Assembly (NCBI RefSeq): GCF_002399615.1
Contig: NZ_DHDZ01000038.1
Span: 83,587-147,586, forward strand
Direction of reading: 5' to 3'
Length of the DNA: 64,000 nt
Source: Pedobacter sp. UBA4863
Lineage (GTDB): Bacteria; Bacteroidota; Bacteroidia; Sphingobacteriales; Sphingobacteriaceae
Shown here: piece after piece, positions 7,960-16,470 of the stretch
How the letters are laid out: each line of letters starts with the position of its first letter
Numbering within the stretch: the first letter of the stretch is position 1
Notes under the pieces: model-generated
Databases searched by the model: none
What the model was told of the DNA's origin: nothing
The model's input: only the letters and a program-made list of their open reading frames with translations
Made by a program: the position numbers and the translations under genes

Positions 7960-10885
7960 TTTTTCCATAGTGATTACCTTTTTAATGCTGAACATATTTT
8001 GGCAACAAAACAGTTGTGCCCAAAATACTTACTTACCTCATTACACTACAAAAAACGGTCTACCAAGCAACAATTGTTTTTATATCTTGCAAGACAAAAA
8101 AGGCTTTATATGGGTTGCCACAGACGCTGGGGTTAGCAGATTTGATGGAGCTATATTCGAAAATTTCTCGGTAGATGATGGCCTACCCGACAATCAGATT
8201 TTACAGCTCAGGGAAGACAGCAAAGGTAGAATTTGGTTTATGGCACTAAATGGGCAGCTCAGTTATTTTTTAAATGGGAAAATACAAAACAGCAACACAG
8301 ACCATAAAATCAAAGACTTAAACTTTAATGGTGTAGTGGTATCCTTTCTCGAAGACAGTAAAGGAACCTTATGGTTTGGTACCAATAATAATATCATAGG
8401 CAGTTGGGATGGTGTTAAAACCACCAAAATCATCTCTAAAAGTCCAGATCAAAAATTTCAAAATGCCTTTCTTTATGAAGATGAGAAACATAACATTAGA
8501 GCAATAACCAGTACGGCCAACTTTATTTTTAAAAACAATGATTTTGCGCCAATAAAAGCCAACATCAGCCCCATTTCTTACAAAACCATTGTACAACAAA
8601 ATGGCAACATTAAATTTTTAAATAAAGAGGGTTTAAGCACCTTCGAAAACGACAATATCAAACAGCTATTAAAACTAAATCCAAAACTATTAAACTCGGC
8701 ACTAGGCTATATACATTTTGGTGAAAAAAGGGTATGGATCTGTAACGAAAACGGCATTAGGGGTATAAAATTAGATGGAAGTGGCGAAAAAAAATTCTTA
8801 AATGGCATAGCGGTAAACCAAAGCATTAGAGATGATCAAGGAAATTTATGGTTTACCACAAAAAATGGAATTTACAAACTACCAAGAACTAATGACCAGT
8901 TTTACACTTTCAACAGTGAAAACGGATTAAACAACCAAGTTATAAAAAGTATAGTTAAAGATAAAAACGGACGGCTTTGGCTAGGTGGAAACAAAGGTAC
9001 AATTAGCATATTAAATCCCAAAACCAAAAAAATAGAAGAAATAAAACTGCCAGAAGCAGCCAAATTTAGCACCATTAAACAGCTCGTTGCCGACAACAAC
9101 CACGATAAAATATTTTTCGCCTCAGAGTATGGCTTAGGCTCGGTAAGTAGCGGCTACCCTGCAAAAAAAGATTTCAAATTTTTAAAAGAAACCAACAATA
9201 ATATTTTCGTGGTTAAAAACTTTGCTATCGATAGTACTGCTAAACTTACGCTATCCATGTCTTCAGGGGTAGTCATCATCAGCGACAGAAACCAACTAGA
9301 GTTTTCATCGTTAAAATACAAAGAGCAACAAGATTTCTTTAAAGATCGCTCTTATCGGGTATTCTACGACAAGCAGCAAAACCTCTGGTTTTCCAATATC
9401 AGTGGCCTATCAGAGTTTAACCAAGGCAAACTACATAAGCACTACGAAAAAAATCCACTTTTAACCAAAAGAATAAACGACATGCGCCAACTAGCAGATA
9501 GCAGTATTGCTATGGCTACAGATGGCTATGGTATTCTTATTTTTAAAAATGGAAAAGTAAACTACACCATTAACTCGCAAAAAGGCCTTAACAGCAATAT
9601 CATAAACAAACTTTTTGTAAGAGATAGCTCGCTTTGGGCAATTAGCAATACTGGGGTAAACAAAATTTCAATCGCCCGCAACAAAATAAACATTAGCGCT
9701 TTTGATAATTTAAATGGCCTCCTGTCTGATGATTTGAACGACCTTTACATTGACAAAGACACTGCATATTTTGCTACCAATAACGGATTGGTTTATTTTG
9801 CCTACAACCATGCGCTACAAAATACCGCAGCGCCAAAGGTTTACATTACCGCTATTGCAAGTGGCAAAAAGCTGCTAGACTTACAACAAAACAGCTTTGC
9901 ATTTAAACCTCATGAGCAAAACCTAATCATTAATTTTAGTGCAATAGATTTTAAAAATAGAAACATTACCTACAGGTATCGGTTAAAAGAAAAAGCCAAT
10001 TGGATAGAAACAAAAAATAGAAGGCTAGAACTTTTTTCGTTAGAACCTGGAGAATACACCCTAGAAATTAGTGCAAAAAGCCAGAACAGTGAATGGAGCG
10101 AACCCGTAAAAATTAAACTTTCGTTAGCAAAAAAAATACACCAACGTTGGTGGTTTATAGGATTACTAGCATTGGCAGGAGGCTACCTAATTTATATCGT
10201 AAGTGTGCGCATTACCAAACAGCAAAAAAACAAAGAGCAAGAACAGTTATTGTTAAAAAACAAGGTTTTAATGCTAGAACAACAAGCACTGCAAGCCATG
10301 ATGAATCCGCATTTTGTATTCAATGTAATGAATTCCGTTCAACATTTCATCAATACCAAAAACAACATATCGGCCAACAAAGTACTTACAGGTTTTGCCA
10401 GATTAATTAGAAAAAATCTCGAAATATGCACGCAAAGCTATATTTCTTTAGAAGAAGAAATCAATTACCTTAACCTTTACCTAAGCTTAGAAAAAAACAG
10501 GTTTGGCGAGAAGTTTAAATACGAGATTAATATAGATGAGAAAATTGACAAGGAGGAAACCTTTTTGCCTTCAATGCTATTACAACCCTACATAGAGAAT
10601 GCCATTTGGCACGGCATTATGCCTAAAGAAGAAGGTGGAAAGGTGGAAATAACCATACAAGAAGCAAACCAGGAGACATTATTAATTAGCATAACTGACG
10701 ATGGTATAGGTATTGAAAACTCATTGGCAAGCAAAAAAGAGGGGCACCAGAGCAAAGGAATGGTTTTAACTAATGAAAGGATTAACCTTTTAAACAAAAT
10801 TGAAGCAAAACCTATACATTTAAACATTAAACAGAATGGTAAAGCAGGCACAATTATCACCATTGCCATACCAATGAACAGATAA
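7949..10885 (+). CDS. Propeller-domain LytS-type sensor histidine kinase
   Basis: This is the membrane sensor partner of the LytTR regulator. From the GTG at 7949 it has 978 residues: a signal peptide ending near SCAQ, a periplasmic region of repeated two-component propeller blades (KKGFIWVATDAGVSRFDG, SKGRIWFMALNGQLSYF and further copies), a Y_Y_Y domain near 640-725, one membrane span near 734-753 (WWFIGLLALAGGYLIYIVSV) and a LytS-like kinase. The phosphoacceptor His is His788 in MNPHFVFNVMNSVQHF; the ATP-binding N box PYIENAIWHGI and DDGIGIENS follow. I prefer GTG at 7949 over the upstream TTG at 7916 because it places the signal peptide at the N-terminus. Confidence 0.93.
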   Translation: MKNSFSIVITFLMLNIFWQQNSCAQNTYLPHYTTKNGLPSNNCFYILQDKKGFIWVATDAGVSRFDGAIFENFSVDDGLPDNQILQLREDSKGRIWFMALNGQLSYFLNGKIQNSNTDHKIKDLNFNGVVVSFLEDSKGTLWFGTNNNIIGSWDGVKTTKIISKSPDQKFQNAFLYEDEKHNIRAITSTANFIFKNNDFAPIKANISPISYKTIVQQNGNIKFLNKEGLSTFENDNIKQLLKLNPKLLNSALGYIHFGEKRVWICNENGIRGIKLDGSGEKKFLNGIAVNQSIRDDQGNLWFTTKNGIYKLPRTNDQFYTFNSENGLNNQVIKSIVKDKNGRLWLGGNKGTISILNPKTKKIEEIKLPEAAKFSTIKQLVADNNHDKIFFASEYGLGSVSSGYPAKKDFKFLKETNNNIFVVKNFAIDSTAKLTLSMSSGVVIISDRNQLEFSSLKYKEQQDFFKDRSYRVFYDKQQNLWFSNISGLSEFNQGKLHKHYEKNPLLTKRINDMRQLADSSIAMATDGYGILIFKNGKVNYTINSQKGLNSNIINKLFVRDSSLWAISNTGVNKISIARNKINISAFDNLNGLLSDDLNDLYIDKDTAYFATNNGLVYFAYNHALQNTAAPKVYITAIASGKKLLDLQQNSFAFKPHEQNLIINFSAIDFKNRNITYRYRLKEKANWIETKNRRLELFSLEPGEYTLEISAKSQNSEWSEPVKIKLSLAKKIHQRWWFIGLLALAGGYLIYIVSVRITKQQKNKEQEQLLLKNKVLMLEQQALQAMMNPHFVFNVMNSVQHFINTKNNISANKVLTGFARLIRKNLEICTQSYISLEEEINYLNLYLSLEKNRFGEKFKYEINIDEKIDKEETFLPSMLLQPYIENAIWHGIMPKEEGGKVEITIQEANQETLLISITDDGIGIENSLASKKEGHQSKGMVLTNERINLLNKIEAKPIHLNIKQNGKAGTIITIAIPMNR

Positions 10886-11311
10886 AATACCGTTTACTCA
10901 AATATTACTACCATTCACTAAATAAGGATATGTCCTCGCCCTTTTTTGTATTAAACTTGTTGTAAGAAATTAAGCAAGCAATTAACGGCTTGTACTAAGA
11001 ACGTTCTTATAGGATTGACAAAAGATATTTTTTAACCTAACCTAAAAGTATATCTCAATTCAGGTTTCATTTGTGTGTTAAAAGCGTCCCAATTTACATA
11101 ATTAGGACGCTTTTTTTGTTTAACAACACAGGTATTCCATTGATTTTCAACACTAGGAAGAAAAATTAAAAAAAATTTTTCAAAAGTGGTTTTTATACTA
11201 TTTTTGGGACTATTAAAAAAGAGTATAAACCCACTATTTTCCATTAGAAAAGATTTTTGTAACTTTAATTAGCGCATTTAACTTTCTAACTATTTAACTA
11301 TTTTTTGTGTA
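10886..11311 (+). other. Intergenic region with an orphan terminator
   Basis: This 426-bp gap has no gene in either strand that I trust. Its clearest feature is an intrinsic terminator at 11081-11117, about 200 bp past the kinase stop, too far away to be its natural end. The 150 bp before it could therefore be a small RNA, but I see no exact -7 promoter element that would start it. The last 100 bp before the poly-Asp gene are AT-rich leader. Confidence 0.4.
11081..11117 (+). terminator. Intrinsic terminator, possibly of a small RNA
   Basis: The stem AAAGCGTCC/GGACGCTTT encloses a loop of about 15 nt and is followed by a run of T. No gene ends just upstream. Confidence 0.8.
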
Positions 11312-11521
11312 ATGAAAACGCCAAAAAAACCTATCCAAAACAAGCCAACAGGCAAACCAAATTCGAAGAAAGAAGAATCGGATGAAGAATTAGATGATAT
11401 CCAAGATGAGAAAAATCTTGATGAGGATGAAGACGATTTTGATATGCCTCTTGATGACATCGATAACTTTGACAGTTATGACGATGACGATGATGACGAT
11501 GACGATGATGACGATTTTTAA
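11312..11521 (+). CDS. Small highly acidic protein with poly-Asp tail
   Basis: This 69-residue protein has a basic N-terminal quarter (KTPKKPIQNKPTGKPNSKK), then turns strongly acidic and ends in a run of twelve Asp and a Phe. The Asp run is written with mixed GAT and GAC codons at about 11481-11517, so it is a repeat-prone tract that is nonetheless kept in frame. It is probably intrinsically disordered. A strong terminator follows directly. Similar short acidic proteins occur in related genomes to my knowledge, but no function is established. I considered an RNA polymerase delta-like role and have no evidence for it. Confidence 0.65.
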   Translation: MKTPKKPIQNKPTGKPNSKKEESDEELDDIQDEKNLDEDEDDFDMPLDDIDNFDSYDDDDDDDDDDDDF

Positions 11522-11545
11522 TTTATAAAACCATAAAGATTATAG

Positions 11546-11570
11546 AAGCCCCGAAATTTCGGGGCTTTTT
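11546..11570 (+). terminator. Intrinsic terminator after the poly-Asp gene
   Basis: A perfect palindrome with stem AAGCCCCGAAA/TTTCGGGGCTT is followed by T residues, 25 bp past the stop codon. Confidence 0.92.
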
Positions 11571-11588
11571 GTTATTTTAGCCACTCAC

Positions 11589-12707
11589 ATGAAAGCAATA
11601 ATAGTTAGCGATAACAAAACACGAAAACAGTTTCTTGATATAGTAGAAGAGCTTTACAGCAATGATAATAACTATATCCGCCCACTAGACCAAGACGTTG
11701 AAAAAATATTTAACGTGAACCAAAATCCTTTTTTTAAACATGGCTACTGCGTTAGGTGGATTTTAGTTGACCAGCAGCACAAAGTTATTGGTAGAATTGC
11801 AGCTTTTATTAACGAAAAAAAGGCCTACGGTTATGAAGTGCCTACTGGTGGACTTGGATTTTTTGAATGTATTAACGACCAAACCGCAGCTAATTTTTTA
11901 TTCGACACTGCTAAGAAATGGTTGGTAGAAAAAGGGATGAAAGCAGTAGAGGGACCAATTAACTTTGGCGAGAACGATAGCTTTTGGGGTTTATTGGTAG
12001 AAGGTTTTATTCCTCCATCGTACGGCATGAACTACCATATGCCTTATTACCATCAACTATTTAGCTCGTATGGTTTTGAAACTGCTTATGAGCAATTAAC
12101 CAACATCATAGACTTAACCATTCCTTTTCCTGCCCGTTTTACTAAAATTGCCAACTGGGTAGCTACTAAACCAGGTTATACTTTCGAATATTTCCAAAAA
12201 AAGAATGCAGAAAAGTATATCAACGATTTATTAGAGATATATAATGATGGTTGGCAAGATTTCGAGAATTTTGTTCCCATTAAAAAAGAAACTTTGCAAG
12301 AAAGTTTTAAGCAAATGGAAGTATTGATGGATGAAAAATTAATTTGGTTTGCTTATATCAACGGCGAACCTGCTTCTTTCATTGTACTTATTCCAGATGC
12401 CAACCAAATGATTAAAGGCTTTCACGGAAAGCTTGGCTTATTGCAAAAATTAAAATTTGCGTACAGACGCTGGGTTGGAGTAAATCGTATGAGAGCCATT
12501 GTAATGGGCACAAAACAGGCATTCCAAAAACATGGCTTAGAGTCTGCGCTATTTATCAAATTAGGAGAACATGTATTGCCTAAAAACCAATACACAGAAT
12601 TAGAACTCTCTTGGGTAGGCGATTTCAATGAAAAAATGCTGGCTATCCACGAAGCTACGGGTGCTAAATTTGGAAAAAAACATTTAACGTTAAGGAAGAA
12701 TTTTTAG
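11589..12707 (+). CDS. GNAT-like N-acyltransferase family protein
   Basis: This 372-residue protein belongs to a conserved Bacteroidota family related to acyl-CoA N-acyltransferases. The N-terminal half reads YIRPLDQDVEKIFN, KVIGRIAAFINEKK and GGLGFFECINDQTAANFLFDTAKKWL, the layout of a GNAT fold. The middle contains EGPINFGENDSFWGLLVEGF, highly conserved in this family. The C-terminal half looks like a second, diverged GNAT unit. No substrate can be named. It starts 20 bp after the preceding terminator, so it must have its own promoter within that short space or rely on readthrough. Database entries sometimes call such proteins GTP cyclohydrolase, which the sequence does not support. Confidence 0.75.
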   Translation: MKAIIVSDNKTRKQFLDIVEELYSNDNNYIRPLDQDVEKIFNVNQNPFFKHGYCVRWILVDQQHKVIGRIAAFINEKKAYGYEVPTGGLGFFECINDQTAANFLFDTAKKWLVEKGMKAVEGPINFGENDSFWGLLVEGFIPPSYGMNYHMPYYHQLFSSYGFETAYEQLTNIIDLTIPFPARFTKIANWVATKPGYTFEYFQKKNAEKYINDLLEIYNDGWQDFENFVPIKKETLQESFKQMEVLMDEKLIWFAYINGEPASFIVLIPDANQMIKGFHGKLGLLQKLKFAYRRWVGVNRMRAIVMGTKQAFQKHGLESALFIKLGEHVLPKNQYTELELSWVGDFNEKMLAIHEATGAKFGKKHLTLRKNF

Positions 12708-12824
12708 AAGCATCAACATGATCACACTGAGGCTATCGAAGTGTTTTTATGATAAAAGGGACTTCGACTACTTGTTCCGATAAATCGGAAAGCTCAACCA
12801 TTGACAAACAACTTATTTAATCCA

Positions 12825-13172
12825 CTACAACCCCAACCTATCATACAAATCGATTACTTTTTTCTGCAATTTCATCACTTCTGCATCCTTTTGCAATAGC
12901 TGTTTTTTTAATTCCGCTATTTCTTCTATCACATTTTGGGAAGTTGATGTTGTTGTTTCTTTAGAGATAATAGAACCTACCGAGACATTAAAATATTTAG
13001 CTATTTGAGCTAACCTAGAAAGATTAATATCGGTTTGCCCATTTTCTATTTTAGACAGTGCTGCAACAGAAATTTTCAAAGCATTGGCTACCTCAGTTTG
13101 GCCCTTAGCTTGCGCCAAACGTAATCGCTTAATATTAGCTCCAATTTCCGATATCAGCCTCTGATTAACCAA
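12825..13172 (-). CDS. XRE-family helix-turn-helix regulator
   Basis: This 115-residue DNA-binding protein has a Cro/C1-type helix-turn-helix at about residues 8-62 (GANIKRLRLAQAKGQTEVA and AALSKIENGQTDINLSRLAQ). The C-terminal 45 residues form a probable coiled coil (EEIAELKKQLLQKDAEV), which suggests a dimer. The only usable start in frame is TTG at 13172, because a stop codon lies upstream in frame. It begins 7 bp after the mpl stop, so it is probably the last gene of the mpl transcript. Targets unknown. Confidence 0.85.
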   Translation of the reverse strand: MVNQRLISEIGANIKRLRLAQAKGQTEVANALKISVAALSKIENGQTDINLSRLAQIAKYFNVSVGSIISKETTTSTSQNVIEEIAELKKQLLQKDAEVMKLQKKVIDLYDRLGL

Positions 13173-13179
13173 AGCAGAA

Positions 13180-14535
13180 TCATTTTGTTTTTAATTCTCT
13201 AGCTAATTTAGGCAAATCTAGGCCTGCATAAGTACCCGAACTCATCATCAGTAAATTAGTACTTTGATAACTTAAACCTTTTAAATAAGCTTCTAATTTC
13301 GCCGCATTATCAAAATATAACAAACTATTGTCTTCAAAAGCTAGCTTAATATCTTGCTCAGTTAGTGGCTTCATCTTCTTTTGCTCAAAGGTTTTGGCAT
13401 CGATGTAAACAATAGCCAAATCCGCATCGCTCATAGCACCTTTGTACTCCTTCAAAAACTCTTTATTTAAGCTACTAAATGTATGCAGTTCCATAAAGGC
13501 AACCAGTTTTCTATCGGTAAATTGAGATTTTACCGCATGAATGGTAGCTTTTAGTTTCGATGGCGAATGTGCAAAATCTTTGTAAACATTGGTTTGATCA
13601 ACAGCGCTAATCAATTCCAATCGTTTGGCTGCACCGGCAAAAGAGCCAATAGCCGCATTAAAACCGTCTTCGTTTATGCCTAATTGCACACAAACCTGTT
13701 TAGCTGCATTAAGGTTCATTAAATTATGATCGCCAAATACATTTAAAGCCGTATGTTGTGGCAACAGATAGGTAATGCCGTCTTTTACTTCGTGGGCAGG
13801 AATAGCGTAAGGTATTTTTACCACATCGGCACTAGACTGTGCTACAGTTTTCTTCAATTCCTCATCCAACTCACAATAAATTAACTTTCCATTTGGCGTT
13901 ATGGTATCGATAAATTTGGCAAACTGCACCACATATTCTTCAAAAGTTGGAAATACATTGATATGGTCCCAAGCGATACCGCTAATTACGGCTATGTTGG
14001 CATGGTACAAGTGAAATTTTGGTCTTCTATCAATCGGAGACGCTAAGTACTCATCTCCTTCTATCACCATAATTGGTGCGGTATCGGTAATTTTTACCAT
14101 GGTATCGAAACCTGCCAATTGAGCCCCAACTAAATAGTCGAACTCCTTTTGGTGGTAGTTTAACACATGCAAAATCATCGAAGTAATGGTTGTTTTACCA
14201 TGACTGCCACCAATTACCACTCTAATTTTCTCTTTCGATTGCTCGTAGATATAAGCGGGGTAAGAATAGATTTTCAGACCTAGCTCTTGTGCTTTTATCA
14301 GCTCTGGATTATCCACACGGGCATGCATTCCCAAAATAATAACATCAATAGCTGGAGTAATTCGACTTTCATCCCAACCCATTTGGGCAGGCAATAAACC
14401 GTATTTGTCCAACCGGCTTTTTGATGGCTCGTAAACCACATCGTCAGAACCCGTTACATCAAAACCTTTTTTGTGCAAAGCAATGGCCAAATTGTGCATT
14501 GCCGCACCGCCAATGGCTATTAAATGAATACGCAT
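13180..14535 (-). CDS. mpl: UDP-N-acetylmuramate:tripeptide ligase Mpl
   Basis: Mpl rejoins recovered L-Ala-D-Glu-meso-DAP tripeptide to UDP-MurNAc in peptidoglycan recycling, using ATP in the cytoplasm. The 451-residue protein has the Mur-ligase layout: N-terminal nucleotide-binding domain (IHLIAIGGAAMHNLAIALHKKG), ATP loop GSHGKTT at 110-116, central EGDEYLAS motif and a C-terminal ligase domain with DFAHSPSKLKATIHA. The GGAAMHNLA opening and the HSPSK motif fit Mpl better than MurC. It heads a minus-strand cluster with the XRE gene downstream and prmA upstream, separated from prmA by a word-repeat hairpin. Confidence 0.9.
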   Translation of the reverse strand: MRIHLIAIGGAAMHNLAIALHKKGFDVTGSDDVVYEPSKSRLDKYGLLPAQMGWDESRITPAIDVIILGMHARVDNPELIKAQELGLKIYSYPAYIYEQSKEKIRVVIGGSHGKTTITSMILHVLNYHQKEFDYLVGAQLAGFDTMVKITDTAPIMVIEGDEYLASPIDRRPKFHLYHANIAVISGIAWDHINVFPTFEEYVVQFAKFIDTITPNGKLIYCELDEELKKTVAQSSADVVKIPYAIPAHEVKDGITYLLPQHTALNVFGDHNLMNLNAAKQVCVQLGINEDGFNAAIGSFAGAAKRLELISAVDQTNVYKDFAHSPSKLKATIHAVKSQFTDRKLVAFMELHTFSSLNKEFLKEYKGAMSDADLAIVYIDAKTFEQKKMKPLTEQDIKLAFEDNSLLYFDNAAKLEAYLKGLSYQSTNLLMMSSGTYAGLDLPKLARELKTK

Positions 14536-14546
14536 ATTGTTTAGAA

Positions 14547-14605
14547 TTGGAAAGTTGAAATGTTGTAATGTTTCTCACAACCTTCCAACTTTTTAACATT
14601 ACAAC
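14547..14605. repeat. Word-repeat inverted repeat between mpl and prmA
   Basis: GTTGTAATGTT at 14562-14572 is exactly complementary to AACATTACAAC at 14595-14605. A second word, TTGGAAAGTTG at 14547, has a complementary-type partner CCTTCCAACTTT at 14581, but in an order that cannot nest with the first. The right arm overlaps the prmA stop codon. Confidence 0.75.
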
Positions 14606-15444
14606 TTTTTATTTTTTACAAACTTTGCCGCTACCCAACTATCTATTTTCTTATGATTTTGATACGTTAAACCAAACTGCTCACAGTGTGATTTAATGAT
14701 AGCCAAATCTGGTGTTTCATAAAACCCACTAAAGAAAATTAAACCATCTTGTTTAAGTACCGAAGCATAAGTTTCTATCTGCTCTAAAAGGATATTCCTA
14801 TTGATATTGGCCAAAATGATATCGAAAGTTTGTTGCGGAATAGCTTCTTTACTTCCGTGGAGGGAAACTAGGTTATCAATATTATTCAGTTTCGCATTTT
14901 CAATCGCACTTTCATAGCAAACCTCATCGTAATCTATTGCTACTATTTCCTTTGCACCGCGTTTTGCTGCTAAAATACCCAAAATTGCAGTTCCTGCGCC
15001 CATATCTAACACCTGAGTTCCTGTAAAATCTGTTTCTAAGATATATTGCATCATCATTGTTGTAGTTTGATGATGCCCAGTACCGAAAGACATTTTAGGA
15101 TCAATGACGATTTCGTACCGGTATTGCGGTTGCGCTTCGTGAAAAGTAGCCCTAACGTAGCAATCGTCGCTGATGATTAACGGACTGAAGTTACTTTCCC
15201 ATTCCTTATTCCAGTTTTCTGTAGCAATTTCTTCTATACCATAATTTGCATTTAGCGATTGATGTTCGGCCAAAACAGCTTGAAGTTTAGCTTCTTCAAA
15301 CAAGCTTTGTTGCACAAATGCATCAAAACCGTTGTTGGTATCTTCGAAAGTTTCAAAATCAATGTCAGCTAAATCTGCAATGAACAAATCTTTCTGATAT
15401 TCTTCAATTTCACCAAAGGCAAAACTTACTTTTAGGTAGTCCAT
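14599..15444 (-). CDS. prmA: Ribosomal protein L11 methyltransferase PrmA
   Basis: PrmA methylates ribosomal protein L11 with S-adenosylmethionine. The protein has about 281 residues from the ATG at 15444 (MDYLKVSFAFG), which fits the family better than an ATG 33 bp upstream. The substrate-recognition domain fills the first 100 residues. The methyltransferase domain includes DPKMSFGTGHHQTT, the SAM motif VLDMGAGTAILGILAA and the NPPF-like NINRN. It lies upstream of mpl on the minus strand. Confidence 0.93.
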   Translation of the reverse strand: MDYLKVSFAFGEIEEYQKDLFIADLADIDFETFEDTNNGFDAFVQQSLFEEAKLQAVLAEHQSLNANYGIEEIATENWNKEWESNFSPLIISDDCYVRATFHEAQPQYRYEIVIDPKMSFGTGHHQTTTMMMQYILETDFTGTQVLDMGAGTAILGILAAKRGAKEIVAIDYDEVCYESAIENAKLNNIDNLVSLHGSKEAIPQQTFDIILANINRNILLEQIETYASVLKQDGLIFFSGFYETPDLAIIKSHCEQFGLTYQNHKKIDSWVAAKFVKNKKL

Positions 15445-15514
15445 ATTATAAAAACCATTTAAAAGATATAAGCTCATACAGCATTGCTATTTTCTGCTGT
15501 TGGCTTAAAAAATT

Positions 15515-15577
15515 GAGTTTGGTGAAGACACCAAACTCTAGCTGTAATGTTATAGGCAGGTGTCCCCACCCGCCTAT
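15515..15577. repeat. Pair of TGRRGACA-apex hairpins
   Basis: The first hairpin (15515-15538) has a perfect 10-bp stem GAGTTTGGTG/CACCAAACTC around AAGA. The second (15552-15577) pairs ATAGGCAGGTG with CACCCGCCTAT, with one mismatch. The apices read TGAAGACA and TGTCCCCA, the latter being the complement of TGGGGACA at 107-114. The pair lies between tpiA and prmA. Confidence 0.85.
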
Positions 15578-15623
15578 GTATTATTTATTATTCTAACCGT
15601 TTTCTTATGAGGTTAAAATTATT

Positions 15624-16385
15624 TTAAGAATTTAATGCCTTAACGATGTCTGTAAAATCACGAGATTTTAAAGATGCACCACCAATTAAACCACCATCAA
15701 TATCTGCCTGAGCAAATAATTCGGCAGCATTTTTAGCATTGCAACTGCCACCGTATAAAATGGTGGTATCATCAGCTACGTTAACACCATATTTAGCTTC
15801 TACTTTAGATCTTATAAAAGCATGAATATCTTGCGCTTGTTCTGGAGTAGCGGTTAAACCTGTACCAATAGCCCAAACTGGCTCGTAAGCCAATACCACT
15901 TTACCAAAATCATTGGCACTTAAACCAAAAATGCCTTCTGCTAACTGGGTTTCAATTACGTTAAAATAGCTGCCGTTATTTCTTTCATCTAAAGTTTCGC
16001 CAATGCAAAAAATTGGCGTTAGGTTATTTGCTAATGCAGTAACCGTTTTTTCTGCTAACAATTGGTTGCTTTCTGCAAAATATTGCCTGCGCTCTGAGTG
16101 GCCAATAATTACATACTCGGCTCCGGTTGATTTAATCATTTTTGCAGAGGTTTCGCCAGTGTATGCACCACTTTCGTTTTGATGGCAATTTTGCGCACCA
16201 ATTTTAACGATACCTGATGACAGCTGCGCTAGACTGTTTAAATGAATAGCAGGAGAGCAAATTACGGCAATTTGATCACCTTTTTTCTCGTCTCTAACCA
16301 TATTTACAATTTCAGAAAACAATGATACTCCCTCATTGTAATCGTTATTCATCTTCCAGTTTCCTGCTACTATTTTTTTTCTCAT
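15624..16385 (-). CDS. tpiA: Triosephosphate isomerase TpiA
   Basis: TpiA interconverts dihydroxyacetone phosphate and glyceraldehyde 3-phosphate in glycolysis and gluconeogenesis. The 253-residue protein is of normal length. The catalytic residues are all present: Asn9 and Lys11 in GNWKMN, His96 in IIGHSERR and Glu168 in AYEPVWAIGTG. The phosphate-binding ILYGGSCNAKNA and GGLIGGASL segments are near the C-terminus. It is on the minus strand after the GlmU-like gene and before prmA. Confidence 0.98.
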   Translation of the reverse strand: MRKKIVAGNWKMNNDYNEGVSLFSEIVNMVRDEKKGDQIAVICSPAIHLNSLAQLSSGIVKIGAQNCHQNESGAYTGETSAKMIKSTGAEYVIIGHSERRQYFAESNQLLAEKTVTALANNLTPIFCIGETLDERNNGSYFNVIETQLAEGIFGLSANDFGKVVLAYEPVWAIGTGLTATPEQAQDIHAFIRSKVEAKYGVNVADDTTILYGGSCNAKNAAELFAQADIDGGLIGGASLKSRDFTDIVKALNS

Positions 16386-16470
16386 TTCTATCTTGATTTT
16401 ATGTTACCATGTTTTAAGGTTGGAAGAAAATTTTTAAATGTTCTTATGTACCAACTTTTCAACTTCTCTC

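Noticed and set aside
11481..11521. Poly-Asp tract as a frameshifted or non-coding simple repeat
   Set aside because: The tract follows a good start codon and an ordinary acidic region in the same frame, and a strong terminator lies right after the stop, so it is more likely coding.
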